Positions 26,918 through 36,762 of a DNA stretch of 64,000 nucleotides are shown here, piece by piece (the first letter of the stretch is position 1; each line of letters begins with the position of its first letter). The notes beneath the pieces were generated by a model that ran no database searches, had not been told where the DNA came from, and saw only the letters and a program-made list of their open reading frames with translations. Where the stretch lies: the NCBI RefSeq assembly GCF_008065115.1, contig NZ_CP042913.1, positions 1,896,338 to 1,960,337 of the forward strand, written 5' to 3'. A program made the position numbers and the translations under genes. The stretch comes from Bythopirellula goksoeyrii. GTDB taxonomy: Bacteria; Planctomycetota; Planctomycetia; Pirellulales; Lacipirellulaceae.

Positions 26918-27120
26918 CGGGATCCGCTCCTGGTTGTAGTTTTCCAAGGAAAATACCCTACGTTTACGCATAGCCACTCACAAGGCCCTAAGGGGTCGAT
27001 AAGACTATACTGTGCCGAACGGGATATGAGGCAGCACAAGGGGAATGCTGGGGTTGTGAAGAATTCTGTGTGACGGGTATTGCAAGAGTCGACGAGATCG
27101 GTGGGCATCGAAAGCCAAGG

Positions 27121-28236
27121 CTAGAACCGTGTCACGCATAAGAGAGTTCGAGAGATTCTTTCGAAGACCGGACACTTCTTGGAGAGTATGCCTCCCAAAG
27201 CCGCGAGCGAAAGCAGGAGCAAGGTAGACGGCTCAGGCACTGCCAGAATAGTTGATGCGAGCGGTGGCGATCCGTATTTGCTGTGCCATTCGGCCAGATT
27301 GCCCACAGTGGAGTCCCGTTGCCAAACTAGAAGGTCGTTGCCGTCCACGTCGCCGTCGCCATCGAAGTCGCCTGTGTCGGCCACGCCGGTCGTTGCCGAG
27401 GCTTGTTGTTGAAGTAAGAGCAATTTACTTACGCCGCCCACTGAGCCAGCGACGGCACCAGAGTATGTATTGCCAATGGTGCTCGATCCAGTGATCGTCT
27501 CATAGATGATTGAGGCTGCAAGATAGCTTCCGCGGTCGTTTTGGTGGGTACCATCGGCATCGTGCAACCTCATTGAGGAATTTCCGAACCCGTAGGTGTC
27601 GTACCATTCACCCCATGCGTCGCCAACCCGAGCGATGGTTGCAACGTCAGAGTGATCCCACTCGCCAGGGTTCTTCTGAATCCGATCGTAACCTTGATTG
27701 GTGTAGCTGAGCATTTCGTCGACGTCGTTGTCAAAATAATCAACTAAATCTTGTTGTCCTGGAAACTTTGACCACGAGTTATAGAGTACGACGGCTGCCT
27801 GTGGTTGGTACTGCTTGATGAGATCAATGAGCACGGGTCCACCGAGGTCGAGATTCGTGAGTTGAGAATCCATGAACTTGATTGCACGCCCGGGTCGGTT
27901 GCTCTGTTCCTGCAAGACAATAGCGTCCCATTGATACGTTGCCGAGTTTGTGATCAAGTTGGTTGTGAGACTACTTTCAGCGTGGGTTTTCAGTGACCAG
28001 GAACTTTCCGCTCGTTCAGTGACGGCACCGGTATGTGCGGGGTCAGAATCGAAAAGCCCTTGAACGTCGATACTAACCGCACGGGCCGAAGAATTGCCCT
28101 GAACGTAGCTGTTACCAATCATCAAAATGTTAAAATCGTCGCCCAGAGCAGTCATCCCTGGACATAGCGCAGCTGTGATCATGGCGACATAAGTCGCAGT
28201 AAAAAGCTCAGATTTCTTGCCAGTTCGTGTTAGCAT
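27121..28236 (-). CDS. PEP-CTERM protein with SGNH-like hydrolase domain and dockerin-like repeat
   Basis: A signal peptide leads into an SGNH/DUF4886-like hydrolase domain: NILMIGNSYVQGNSS has the Ser-block type GNSY, VLQEQSNRP is the middle block, and DGTHQNDRGSYLAAS carries the likely catalytic Asp/His. A calcium-binding dockerin-like loop follows (DFDGDGDVDGNDLLVWQRD). At the C terminus the sorting signal VPEPSTLLLLSLAALGG is present. Members are exported and probably processed by an exosortase. The charged tail after the membrane segment is unusually long, about 20 residues (SKKCPVFERISRTLLC...). It is the first of three PEP-CTERM genes on this strand. Confidence 0.85.
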   Translation of the reverse strand: MLTRTGKKSELFTATYVAMITAALCPGMTALGDDFNILMIGNSYVQGNSSARAVSIDVQGLFDSDPAHTGAVTERAESSWSLKTHAESSLTTNLITNSATYQWDAIVLQEQSNRPGRAIKFMDSQLTNLDLGGPVLIDLIKQYQPQAAVVLYNSWSKFPGQQDLVDYFDNDVDEMLSYTNQGYDRIQKNPGEWDHSDVATIARVGDAWGEWYDTYGFGNSSMRLHDADGTHQNDRGSYLAASIIYETITGSSTIGNTYSGAVAGSVGGVSKLLLLQQQASATTGVADTGDFDGDGDVDGNDLLVWQRDSTVGNLAEWHSKYGSPPLASTILAVPEPSTLLLLSLAALGGILSKKCPVFERISRTLLCVTRF

Positions 28237-28290
28237 GTCTGGATCGCAAGTGGAGGGACCGCTGCTGCTGGTGAAAACACAGTATAGCTG

Positions 28291-28770
28291 CTAGCGACGT
28301 CGTCCGCGCCTAATTGGCGGAGATTGAAGCTCATAATTCAGGTTGTCTATGTCCCCAGCTATCTCGGCAGTCAGTTCCGTACGAGAATTGTAATTGACAG
28401 GAATGTACTGTTCAAAGCGGTCTACAGTCTCGGTGCTGCCTGGCTCGGGGGGGACTTGTCCAGTCTTGCGCGTTGCCCTGACCGCTACGTTGTAGTTCCC
28501 GGGTTTAAGTGATTCAACTACAAACTCGCCATTGATTATTTTAGCTTGAATCTGACTTTCGTGCGTCGAATCCTCTGCTGAGATAAAGGTGATCGTTCCC
28601 TCGGGAATCGGTTCTCCGTCAAAAGCGATTCGACCGCTGACTGTGGCCCCATCACTTCCGCAGCCAACCAGACAAATGCCTATGGCCCACAAAACATACT
28701 CTGGGATTGAGCTGCGAAGTGGGCGGAACAAATCGCCTGGAGGAAGTTCCTGCCTGCTAGAGTTCGCCAT
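28291..28770 (-). CDS. Small lipoprotein with carboxypeptidase-regulatory-like domain
   Basis: The 159-residue protein has a hydrophobic segment with LVGCGSDGA as a lipobox, then one beta-sandwich domain starting [20 protein letters not shown] and [18 protein letters not shown], the pattern of transthyretin-like/carboxypeptidase-regulatory domains. The C terminus is very basic (RRGRRR). GGAGGAG lies about ten bases before ATG 28770, so the longer frame is rejected. The start overlaps the end of the DUF1559 gene by 14 bases. DUF1559 genes are commonly followed by such lipoproteins in planctomycetes. It is probably co-translated and exported to the envelope. Confidence 0.8.
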   Translation of the reverse strand: MANSSRQELPPGDLFRPLRSSIPEYVLWAIGICLVGCGSDGATVSGRIAFDGEPIPEGTITFISAEDSTHESQIQAKIINGEFVVESLKPGNYNVAVRATRKTGQVPPEPGSTETVDRFEQYIPVNYNSRTELTAEIAGDIDNLNYELQSPPIRRGRRR

Positions 28771-29809
28771 TGAGGATCTCTCCTCCGTCGAACGTCGAGG
28801 CAGCACGCCATACCAAAAGGTCTACGTCATTAGAAACAAATCTCACGCTACTATCAAGAAAAAGCGTATTGACTCCGCCGCTGTGGGCGCTTCGCGCGGT
28901 GTTGCGATGCCAGCCCTGCCATCCGGAAGAAGACTGAAAACAGGGTGCATCCGGCTCGTCCACGCAAAGACGCGTTCGGTCTTTGAGCTGTTGGATGACT
29001 CCGCGGTTATTCGGAGTCAGGCTATGAAGATACATGACTCCACCGCCCCAATGCAGCGCCCCGCGGGTGTCGTCCCCTTCAACTGTCCGAACCTCCGATA
29101 TAGCAACCGTGTTGCTGGTACCGTCTGTCGCCTCCCGAAGGGCGATGCCTCGATTGACCAAGAATGGGCCAAAACCGGACATGGCCGATTTCACTTCGGG
29201 TCGAGGCGCACCAGCCACCGGGTTCGCTACTAATTGCCCCGTGGTACAGTTTGGGTATCCGCGCCCATCTTTACCAACCTGTTCCCAGTTCAGATCATCC
29301 ATCCAGAGTCCACAATCTTCTTCCGGATCGGTAAAACCTGCATTGGCTGCATAGTTGCCTCGCGCGCCGTACAGGCCGTTATTCCAGTTCACAATCCCAA
29401 CCGGCCCATTCGAGGGGCAGATGTGAGACTCAAGTATGAAATGATGCGTCGGGGTTTTGTCCGGACCGATGAAGCCTTGCTCGAAATAGGGTTTCGTGAA
29501 ATCCATCTCATTAAACAGATTACCGATTTCCATGAAAGGCATCGTTTCGGTTACCCAGGTGCCAAGTGAATCGATGCCGGTGGCTGACGTTTTCTGTCGC
29601 CAATCTCCTTTAGGTAGGGACTTTTTGGCCGATTCAAAATTCATGACAGCAAGCCCGACTTGCTTCAAATTGTTGAGGCATTGAGTTCGACGGGCGGCCT
29701 CGCGAGCGGCCTGAATGGCTGGTAACAATAGGGCCACCAGCACACCAATGATCGCGATTACTACCAAAAGCTCAACCAAGGTAAAAGCCGTCCGATGGTT
29801 TTTTCGCAT
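28757..29809 (-). CDS. DUF1559 domain protein with prepilin-type leader, copy 1
   Basis: The protein starts [20 protein letters not shown], a type IV prepilin/pseudopilin leader with TLVELL and the N-terminal helix used for methylation and secretion. After it comes the DUF1559 core: [53 protein letters not shown] and, at the end, [23 protein letters not shown]1559 proteins are very numerous in planctomycetes and are exported surface or pilin-like proteins of unknown role. Start choice between ATG 29809, 29827 and 29857 is uncertain; 29809 is used because it gives the usual short leader. A similar gene lies at 33573-34601. Confidence 0.88.
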   Translation of the reverse strand: MRKNHRTAFTLVELLVVIAIIGVLVALLLPAIQAAREAARRTQCLNNLKQVGLAVMNFESAKKSLPKGDWRQKTSATGIDSLGTWVTETMPFMEIGNLFNEMDFTKPYFEQGFIGPDKTPTHHFILESHICPSNGPVGIVNWNNGLYGARGNYAANAGFTDPEEDCGLWMDDLNWEQVGKDGRGYPNCTTGQLVANPVAGAPRPEVKSAMSGFGPFLVNRGIALREATDGTSNTVAISEVRTVEGDDTRGALHWGGGVMYLHSLTPNNRGVIQQLKDRTRLCVDEPDAPCFQSSSGWQGWHRNTARSAHSGGVNTLFLDSSVRFVSNDVDLLVWRAASTFDGGEILNGEL

Positions 29810-29868
29810 TGTCGTATCCATCTCCATGGTCCTTAACGATAAATTTAATGAATTCATTCAAGCCGAAA

Positions 29869-32304
29869 TCAACTACTACGGCGTCTGCCCCATAAGCCAG
29901 CCACGGATGCCATCGCCGCCAATACACTTGCCGACGGTTCTGGAACCGCGCTGAGCGCAGATGCAGCCACGACCTCGATTTGCACAGTAGTCGTTCCGAT
30001 GTAATTGATCTGTAAGGCGAGATTGTTTGCAGCTAAGTCACCGAACGCATCTTCCACAATTAAGTTGGAGAATGTGCCCGAGATGGTTCCTGCCGCCGAA
30101 TTAGCGCCGAAACTTCGCTGCCACGCGAAGAAATCAGCCCCATCACTGTCTCCGTCTCCGTCGGCATCTCCGGCATCGTTCATTCCGTAGGAACCTTGCC
30201 AGATCGCCAAGTCCGCCGAGTCAACACCATTGAGCCCATCGAAGTCCGCCGGCGAAGGGGATCCCACGGTAGTGATGATGTCCCAGGTGTCACCCAAGAC
30301 GGGCGGGAAATACTGGGGATCGGTCGGTGGTGACACTCCTGGGACAATTACGTCAGGATTGAGCTGAATGGTGAGAGTGCCGCCCAAGATCACGTTTCCT
30401 TCAACTTCGATTTTGTCGAAGAAGACCCCGTCATACTCTCCTGGCTCTGGTAGATAATCTTCTGCTTCGTTGATCTGCATGGTCAACTTGGAACCTGAGC
30501 CTAGTGTCAAATTCCCTGTACGACCCCCACTCTTGACCACATGGAGTTGCTGCGGCTGTGTACCCACGTTCAACGAACCGCCTGAGTTGATCTGGATTTC
30601 GCCAACTTCGACGATGGCTTCCGGAGACAAGTCAAATCCCGTAGTCAACTGTCCGGCACCATTGATCACAACCTTTGCCGCGGGCATGGATGTCCTCATT
30701 TCAATATCGGCATAGTTATTGGCTGTCATCGTTCCCGAAAAACTGACACTCTCTATTGAGGTATCGGTTCCCTGATCAACTCCTATTTGAATCGAGTTAT
30801 TGCCAACCCCCACGCCAGGAGCGGAGGGGGTGCCATTGACCGTCATGTCACCACCTCCACGTAAGGCACGAGTAATTTGGAATATCCGCCGCCCATTGCC
30901 GGTACTTCCACCCGTGTTGGTAACTTCCGGAGCGGTCAGGTCTAGAGTCATTGGTGCATTGACCTCCAGGTACGCCAGGCCCTGAAGCCGATCGCTTTTA
31001 GGACTGGTATTTGAGCGGTGATCGATCGTACCTGGTTGATTAAAAACAACTGTTCCGAAACCAAATTCCTGCTCGGTATCCTCACCGTCGAAGACAAGTG
31101 TGTTGCCGCCAGTCGAGTTCATTTCCAAAGTGCCACCGACCCCCTCATCCTCGCTAAGAACAACCTCATCGCCAGAGCCGTTGAATTGGATCAACCCGCG
31201 ACTGGCTTGGGGAAACCGCATAATGAGATCCGAACCAGCTCCGCCATTAAACGTAAATGTGTTGCGAGTGCGAATCGGCAGGTTGATGGTCAGATTCTCA
31301 CCCGCCGCAGCTGTATAGGAGAGATCGCTGTTAATAACCAGTCCGCCGTGGAAGCGAGCGTCGTTGCGGCTGAGTGTTCCATCGCCGATTTCAATGTTAC
31401 CGGGAGTAGAGTGAGTGAGAGTGCCGCCGGCATTGATCTGGATCAAAGGAATATCGACGACCACGCCAGGCACAAAATTGAGCGCACCATTGTCTACAAT
31501 TACACCTTCGCCGGCGAAAGCGCCGGCCGCGACTGTGACCGTGTTTCCACCGATGATTTTGTACCAGTTATCTGCTACCGGTGAGCCGCCAACCCAAGCC
31601 CCCGCGCTGGAGAGATTACCACTCGCTTGAGAATTGACCACGTCAAATGTGTACAGTCGCGCTGGTGTATTGACGTTTTCCTTAGTATTAAACCGAAGTC
31701 GGTTGGTTTCTGTTTCCGTGATGCCAAATGTAGCAAACGTATTGCCGTTGACGAACGTGCTGATATCCGACCCGAGGATCGGAATGCCGATTGCTGCGTC
31801 AGCCTGGGAAGGTTCAGGAGCAAAAAACACCCCAACGAGGGGGCCTGCGGCAAGGAAGTTGTCAAAACCGGCCGTGGCATTGGGCGCATTGTTTTGAAAA
31901 TCTGCATCCGCAAACTCCCAGGAGAAGGTAGCCTCATTAAAGGATTGTGTCGGTCCGTCTGTGATGGAGTAGAGGCGAAAGGTATCGTTAGAATTTCGCG
32001 CATCATCTGTGGTAACCTCGAAAAAATACGGCAGGTTGGGATCAATTGCAGGAGACGCACCCAGATCGAACCGAACTAGTGACTTGGATGTCAGGCTCAA
32101 GCTGTTAAATGGATCGCCTCCGCGGACTTCCATGTACGTGGCGGTACCGCGCGGTGTCCCACCTATCCCACCGTTTGAGTCAAATTCCACAAATGTGTCC
32201 GCATCAACGGAACCCAACGACAGCTCAGCGGCATAGGCGATCGAATTCGTGGCAATCGCCGCCATAAAAGCTATCGAACACAACAAATGATTAGTTAATT
32301 TCAT
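29869..32304 (-). CDS. Large PEP-CTERM protein with autotransporter-like beta region and dockerin repeats
   Basis: This 811-residue exported protein has signal peptide IAFMAAIATNSIAYAAE. The N-terminal third resembles a DNRLRE-like domain (DADTFVEFDSNGG, SLVRFDLGAS); the middle is a long repetitive beta region with VTVAAGAFAGEGVIVDNGAL, typical of beta-helix or autotransporter passengers. It ends in two dockerin-like Ca loops (NGVDSADLAIWQ, DADGDGDSDGADFFAWQRSF) and the sorting signal VPEPSASVLAAMASVAGLWG followed by RRRSS. The dockerin pair suggests attachment to a cohesin-bearing partner, or simply Ca-stabilised folding. It is in a minus-strand row with DUF1559 genes. Confidence 0.85.
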   Translation of the reverse strand: MKLTNHLLCSIAFMAAIATNSIAYAAELSLGSVDADTFVEFDSNGGIGGTPRGTATYMEVRGGDPFNSLSLTSKSLVRFDLGASPAIDPNLPYFFEVTTDDARNSNDTFRLYSITDGPTQSFNEATFSWEFADADFQNNAPNATAGFDNFLAAGPLVGVFFAPEPSQADAAIGIPILGSDISTFVNGNTFATFGITETETNRLRFNTKENVNTPARLYTFDVVNSQASGNLSSAGAWVGGSPVADNWYKIIGGNTVTVAAGAFAGEGVIVDNGALNFVPGVVVDIPLIQINAGGTLTHSTPGNIEIGDGTLSRNDARFHGGLVINSDLSYTAAAGENLTINLPIRTRNTFTFNGGAGSDLIMRFPQASRGLIQFNGSGDEVVLSEDEGVGGTLEMNSTGGNTLVFDGEDTEQEFGFGTVVFNQPGTIDHRSNTSPKSDRLQGLAYLEVNAPMTLDLTAPEVTNTGGSTGNGRRIFQITRALRGGGDMTVNGTPSAPGVGVGNNSIQIGVDQGTDTSIESVSFSGTMTANNYADIEMRTSMPAAKVVINGAGQLTTGFDLSPEAIVEVGEIQINSGGSLNVGTQPQQLHVVKSGGRTGNLTLGSGSKLTMQINEAEDYLPEPGEYDGVFFDKIEVEGNVILGGTLTIQLNPDVIVPGVSPPTDPQYFPPVLGDTWDIITTVGSPSPADFDGLNGVDSADLAIWQGSYGMNDAGDADGDGDSDGADFFAWQRSFGANSAAGTISGTFSNLIVEDAFGDLAANNLALQINYIGTTTVQIEVVAASALSAVPEPSASVLAAMASVAGLWGRRRSS

Positions 32305-32486
32305 GGCTGAAAGGCCTATTCCGTTGGTTTAAGAATTGAGGTATGCGAAAAAATAGGCATACAAGCCCACTCTGCAGAAGAATCCAAGAGGAAGCCCTGT
32401 TCACTAAGAAGAAGTTCCGCAGCACCAATTGCTGCCAACCTTTACCACCGCCGCGGAACTCCCGTATTATTCATTTAATGGTGTGT

Positions 32487-33299
32487 CTATCGAACCCGGT
32501 GACCGGCAAGAAACACCAAACTACATAACATAAGTACAACGGAACCTGGTTCAGGAACCCCAGTGAGTGCTTCATCAAAGCTGGTGGCAACAACAAGATT
32601 GTCCACAATCTGCTGACCATTGTAATCGTCGCTCTGACGTAATGCATAACCAAAATTGTCGGACGCACCAAGCGAGTTCGTCGCTGTAATATTTGTGCTT
32701 GACATATCGGCGGGGTCGAGCCAGAGCCTGCTCTGCTGGGTAGAAGCGTTGTATTCGGTCACAACTCGGTAAGTCGTGTCGAATGCCAACTCCGTTGCCC
32801 AGATGGCACCATCGCCGATTGTACTATCTTCAGAGAGGACTAGTTTGAAGTCCCCGCCGCTATCAGGGGCCAGCACACCGACTCGAGCGCGGAAGGAAGT
32901 GCCCGTACCACCACGAAAATGGGCAAAGTAAAGTCCGTTGGCATCGAGATTGGCAATGTCTGAATTGGTGCTGGCCGGTAGGCTAAAATCAAAGCGTGCA
33001 TAGGTAGTCGATGTGTCACTTTGGATGGCGTAGGAAGAGTTGGCGTCCTCCCCCCCCTGTTGATTGATCACAGCAGTTCCACCCGCAACTTGAATCGGAT
33101 TAGTCCCTGCAGCGCTATGGCCATCCCAGGCAGCCCCAGGTCCCGGAGTAGGAGTCTTCCCTACGAGATCACCATCAGTATGCGAAAAGTTTTCATTGAC
33201 GAGAATCGTCGCAAAAGCTGATGACATAGTAAGCGCTGACATAACCATAGCAGCATTCAGCACTCGGAACAACAAAACAAATCTTGAATGACAAATCAT
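32487..33299 (-). CDS. PEP-CTERM protein, LamG-like
   Basis: The product is 270 residues with a signal peptide (VLNAAMVMSALTMSSAFA) and a jellyroll-type domain (NENFSHTDGDLVGKTPTPG, TTYARFDFSLPA, LYFAHFRGG), distantly like LamG/concanavalin lectin folds. The C-terminal sorting signal is VPEPGSVVLMLCSLVFLAG and then HRVR. It is presumably exported, then processed and retained by an exosortase encoded elsewhere. It is co-oriented with the neighbouring PEP-CTERM and DUF1559 genes. Confidence 0.8.
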   Translation of the reverse strand: MICHSRFVLLFRVLNAAMVMSALTMSSAFATILVNENFSHTDGDLVGKTPTPGPGAAWDGHSAAGTNPIQVAGGTAVINQQGGEDANSSYAIQSDTSTTYARFDFSLPASTNSDIANLDANGLYFAHFRGGTGTSFRARVGVLAPDSGGDFKLVLSEDSTIGDGAIWATELAFDTTYRVVTEYNASTQQSRLWLDPADMSSTNITATNSLGASDNFGYALRQSDDYNGQQIVDNLVVATSFDEALTGVPEPGSVVLMLCSLVFLAGHRVR

Positions 33300-33572
33300 T
33301 GGTACCCTCTCTTTGGCAGCTCACAGTCCGCACAGTTGAAAAGAAAAAAACGTCGACGTCGTTTTGAGCAAACTAGATTTCATTGACGTGCAAGGAAGTC
33401 AACAAAGAATGTCTGTTCAAAAGGAATCGCGCCAAATATCCAGTTTATCCGAAAAAGTCGAGGAACTTGCGCTGTAAATCGACGTAACCCTCTTGATGGT
33501 ATGGGCTTACAGTTTCAGTGCGGGCGAACCTGATCCTACGACTCTAGTAGGCATGGAGGAGGTGATATGTGT

Positions 33573-34601
33573 TCAGTAGTTGCTACTTGAGAGTTCCTCA
33601 CCTGCAAAGGTAGAAACGGCTTTCCACATGTTACGATCAATCTGATTGCCGACGAACCGGACACTTGAATCCAGGTAGAGGACATTCACGCCGCCAGGAT
33701 GGGCACTACGGGCAGAAAGTTTGTGGTAGCCTCTCCAAGTTTCTTCTGTCGATACACAAGGTGCCTCCATAGTACTAACACACAAACGAGTAAAATCTTG
33801 GATCGCAGTATTCGGCACCTCACTGTGGAGATACATGACACCCCCGCCAAAGTGAAGCGAACCGCGGATATCATCTCCTTCCACATTGCGGACCTCCGAA
33901 ACTGCTACCGTGTGGCTAGTTCCGTCGGTGGCTTCCTGAAGTGCAATTCCTTTGTTTACCATGAAAGGTCCAAATCCTGAGATGGCTGAGTGAATCGTCC
34001 TGCCATTGTGAGCAATGAACTCAACTCCAGTCGGGTTTTCTGGATGCCCTCTGCCGTCAGTGCCGATCTGCTCCCATTGGATGTCGTTCATCCATACGCC
34101 ACTATCTGGACCCGCCCAGCCAGCATTGGCTGCGTAATTGCCGCGTGCCCCGTAGTGAGCGTTATTCCACCGGATTAAATCCATGCGTCCATTGGAGGGA
34201 CAAATATGGGTGTCAAAGAATATGTGATGTGGCAGCAGAGATTCAGTGAGCTCCTGCTGTTCGAAAAACGGTTTGGAGAAGTCTATTCTTTGATGTAGGT
34301 TGGCTTCCTCCAGATAGGGCAAGGTGACGGATACCCATGTCCCAAGCGAGTCGATATTCGACGATCTCATGCGCTGCCTCCAGTCCCCCTTAGGCAGTGA
34401 GCCATGAGCGGACTCATAGTTCATAAGGGCCAAGCCGATTTGCCGGAGATGGTTTGTACATTGCGTACGTCTGGCTGCTTCGCGGGCAGCCTGCACCGCT
34501 GGCAGCAGCAAAGACACGAGAATGCCGATGATCGAAATGACCACGAGCAACTCGATCAGAGTAAGGCCTTGTGCCAGTGATTTTCGGGAACTCTCAATCA
34601 T
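33573..34601 (-). CDS. DUF1559 domain protein with prepilin-type leader, copy 2
   Basis: The leader is [20 protein letters not shown] and the helix continues [19 protein letters not shown]. The core matches copy 1 closely: [51 protein letters not shown] and the end [20 protein letters not shown]. The two copies share the same order and most motif residues, so they probably arose by duplication within this cluster. ATG 34601 is used; the frame extends two codons to a TTG. It is the most upstream gene of the minus-strand surface-protein row. Confidence 0.87.
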   Translation of the reverse strand: MIESSRKSLAQGLTLIELLVVISIIGILVSLLLPAVQAAREAARRTQCTNHLRQIGLALMNYESAHGSLPKGDWRQRMRSSNIDSLGTWVSVTLPYLEEANLHQRIDFSKPFFEQQELTESLLPHHIFFDTHICPSNGRMDLIRWNNAHYGARGNYAANAGWAGPDSGVWMNDIQWEQIGTDGRGHPENPTGVEFIAHNGRTIHSAISGFGPFMVNKGIALQEATDGTSHTVAVSEVRNVEGDDIRGSLHFGGGVMYLHSEVPNTAIQDFTRLCVSTMEAPCVSTEETWRGYHKLSARSAHPGGVNVLYLDSSVRFVGNQIDRNMWKAVSTFAGEELSSSNY

Positions 34602-34607
34602 GACCAA

Positions 34608-35081
34608 TAGGCTCTAAAGAAAAGATAAGCAGTAAGAAGGTGCTTTGAACACCTACATATCATAGCCTAAACGATCGAAAAAGGGAGTCCGGCGTGGGGA
34701 TGTTCAACTTCGCAAATCCCTCCAATTCATACTACGTAAGCCGAAACCAGCATTAAACATATGCAATTCTTGCGGTAGGCCTTTCTGACACAAGTTCAAT
34801 ACGGGAATCGGATAAGACCAAGTCGCCCTCCAGGCTTTTGGAAACTCACCTGTATCGTCAAATAATCCGATCCCCGACGGGGAAATCCACCCCATTGAAT
34901 GATCAAGTATCTACCAATTAGTATCGCGCCCCACTCATGAGATATCCGAGAAAACAATTTACTAATGGGTAATTCGTAAAGAATCCACAACTCAATCTAA
35001 CTTTATTCAATGGTCGATGATTGACACTCGCCGGTCGATGAGCCTAAAAAACGGAACATAGCGTTTGGTTTAAGACTGATA
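34608..35081. other. Divergent intergenic region, 470 bases, no gene recognised
   Basis: This AT-rich stretch separates the minus-strand surface-protein row from the plus-strand hydrolase/sigma block. Short minus-strand frames at 34704-34895 and 34796-34990 overlap each other and look like nothing familiar. A TTGACA near 35022 followed 18 bases later by TAAAAA could be a weak promoter for the gene at 35082. Nothing else is supported. Confidence 0.4.
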
Positions 35082-36047
35082 ATGGAAAAGTCTTCTCAAT
35101 GTTCGATTCGGAAAACTTGTTCTTTTCTCTCGTGTTTTTTAAATCGAGTATTCTCAATGTGCTATGCTACCAAGTCGCCTGTTGGAATGCATCTTTTCCT
35201 CGGCAATTTGGTGCTGGCACTTACCCCGTTATTGGCTGGAGCGCAATCTGATTGGCCTTCGACTGGTCAGTACGATTTCTCGGAATGGGCTGGAAAAAAG
35301 CTGGAAGTGTTTTACAGCATACCCCCTCTGGCAAAAGCCGAATCCCAGATTGTCATCATTGTTCCCGGTGCTAAACGTAACGCTCAACAGTACCGAGACG
35401 AGTGGGATCAGTTGGCTGTTGCCAACCAGTTTGTCACATTAGTTGTCGGAGCGACTGAGAAAGATTTTCCAACTGAGTATGAGTACAATCTGGGAGGGGT
35501 TGTCGATTCGATTGGCAACCCACGACCTGAAATAGAATGGCTGTTCTCAGCCATTGACCCCCTCTTTGAAGATTTTAAGAGTCGTTTCGGTTCGAAACGT
35601 GAGACCTACAGCCTGTATGGCCACTCCGCAGGGGGAGGTTTTGTTCACCTTTTCGTGCTCTTCAAACCAAATGCGAAAGTTGAGACGGCAGTCGTAGCGA
35701 ACCCCGCCTTCGCTACTCTTCTGGATCGCGAAGTGGAATTCCCTTTCGGGCTTCACGGCGCGCCTCTCTCCGAAGACGCAGTCAAGCCATGGCTCGCGAG
35801 ACGTCTGGTCTTGCTGCTGGGAGATCGCGACCTCGACCCCCGCAGCAAGCCTCTAAGTGACAGCCCTTCCGCACGCCGACAAGGCCCGCATGTCTTTGCG
35901 CGAGGGTTGCAACTATACAAGTCGGCACTCACCGAGTCGAAACTGCAAGGTAGTGAATTAAACTGGAGACTTGAAGTTGTGCCTGGGGTCGGCCATAGTA
36001 ATGCTCACATGGCTTCCTACGCAGTCAAACATCTACTCCCCAAATAA
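35082..36047 (+). CDS. Exported alpha/beta hydrolase
   Basis: This serine hydrolase has the nucleophile elbow GHSAGGG with Ser182, a probable acid in LGDRDLDPRS and the catalytic His in VPGVGHSNAH. The sequence IVIIVPGAKRNAQQYRDEW is the oxyanion-type N-terminal strand. A signal-like hydrophobic segment (LFLGNLVLALTPLLAGA) lies around residues 37-54, so the first 35 residues may not belong; ATG 35190 just before it (MHLF) is an alternative start. It resembles polyhydroxybutyrate depolymerase/feruloyl-esterase-like lipases, but the substrate is unknown. It heads the plus-strand block with the sigma factor. Confidence 0.8.
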   Translation: MEKSSQCSIRKTCSFLSCFLNRVFSMCYATKSPVGMHLFLGNLVLALTPLLAGAQSDWPSTGQYDFSEWAGKKLEVFYSIPPLAKAESQIVIIVPGAKRNAQQYRDEWDQLAVANQFVTLVVGATEKDFPTEYEYNLGGVVDSIGNPRPEIEWLFSAIDPLFEDFKSRFGSKRETYSLYGHSAGGGFVHLFVLFKPNAKVETAVVANPAFATLLDREVEFPFGLHGAPLSEDAVKPWLARRLVLLLGDRDLDPRSKPLSDSPSARRQGPHVFARGLQLYKSALTESKLQGSELNWRLEVVPGVGHSNAHMASYAVKHLLPK

Positions 36048-36209
36048 TTCTCAACAATCTGAAAACCTGCTTGTATTGAAAAGAATTTCGGATTTTTGCC
36101 TCTTTAAGCGCGATTCCTAGTAGTGGAAGATGCAATGCCCTTTTGGAAGGTTTGCAAGAGATCTGAAGCAACATGACGTCGGGTACAATAGTGCCAGGAT
36201 ACAGGTCGG

Positions 36210-36746
36210 GTGAGTTATTACCATATGGATGCCTCGTCAGCGGAAGAATTTGTTCGGCTTTTTTCCAAGAGTCAACACCGAATCCTTGGTTTTATTCACA
36301 CGTTGGTACCAAATCTCCCCGAAGCAGAAGACGTCCTTCAAGAGACAAGTGTTATCCTATGGAAGAAGTGGCCCGAATTCCAAAGAGACCGAGACTTTGT
36401 AAAATGGGCATGCGGAATAGCCCGCTTCGAAGTGTTCCGCATCCTTCGTCAAAACAAGCGTACCGCATTGTATATCAGTGAATCCGTCTTAGATCAGATT
36501 GCTGACATCGCGTTGGAGGACTCGAAAAACAACGATAGGTTTGAAGACACCGGGACCGCCTTGAGTGCGTGCCTTCAGGAATTACCAGAATCCTACCAAC
36601 AAATCGTCAATTTCAGATACCAGTACAACAAAACCGTGCAACAGATAGCAAAAGAATGTGGCCGCCCCAAGAGCACTGTCCATGACTTGCTAGGCAAGAT
36701 TCGCTCTAGATTGTTGCGATGCATCAGACGGCGCCTAAGTGCATAG
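36210..36746 (+). CDS. ECF RNA polymerase sigma factor (planctomycete/Verrucomicrobium type)
   Basis: The 178-residue protein has sigma region 2 (LGFIHTLVPNLPEAEDVLQE, VLWKKWPEF-like core, DFVKWACGIARFEVFRIL) and region 4 helix-turn-helix (LPESYQQIVNFRYQYN, IAKECGRPKSTVHDLLGKI). It belongs to the ECF subgroup expanded in Rhodopirellula-like genomes. It starts at GTG 36210, or at ATG 36225. Its stop lies directly before the FecR/LamG membrane gene, the layout of a sigma/anti-sigma pair. It may control the adjacent envelope genes, which is inference. Confidence 0.9.
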   Translation: MSYYHMDASSAEEFVRLFSKSQHRILGFIHTLVPNLPEAEDVLQETSVILWKKWPEFQRDRDFVKWACGIARFEVFRILRQNKRTALYISESVLDQIADIALEDSKNNDRFEDTGTALSACLQELPESYQQIVNFRYQYNKTVQQIAKECGRPKSTVHDLLGKIRSRLLRCIRRRLSA

Positions 36747-36762
36747 TATTTACGACTGTCCT

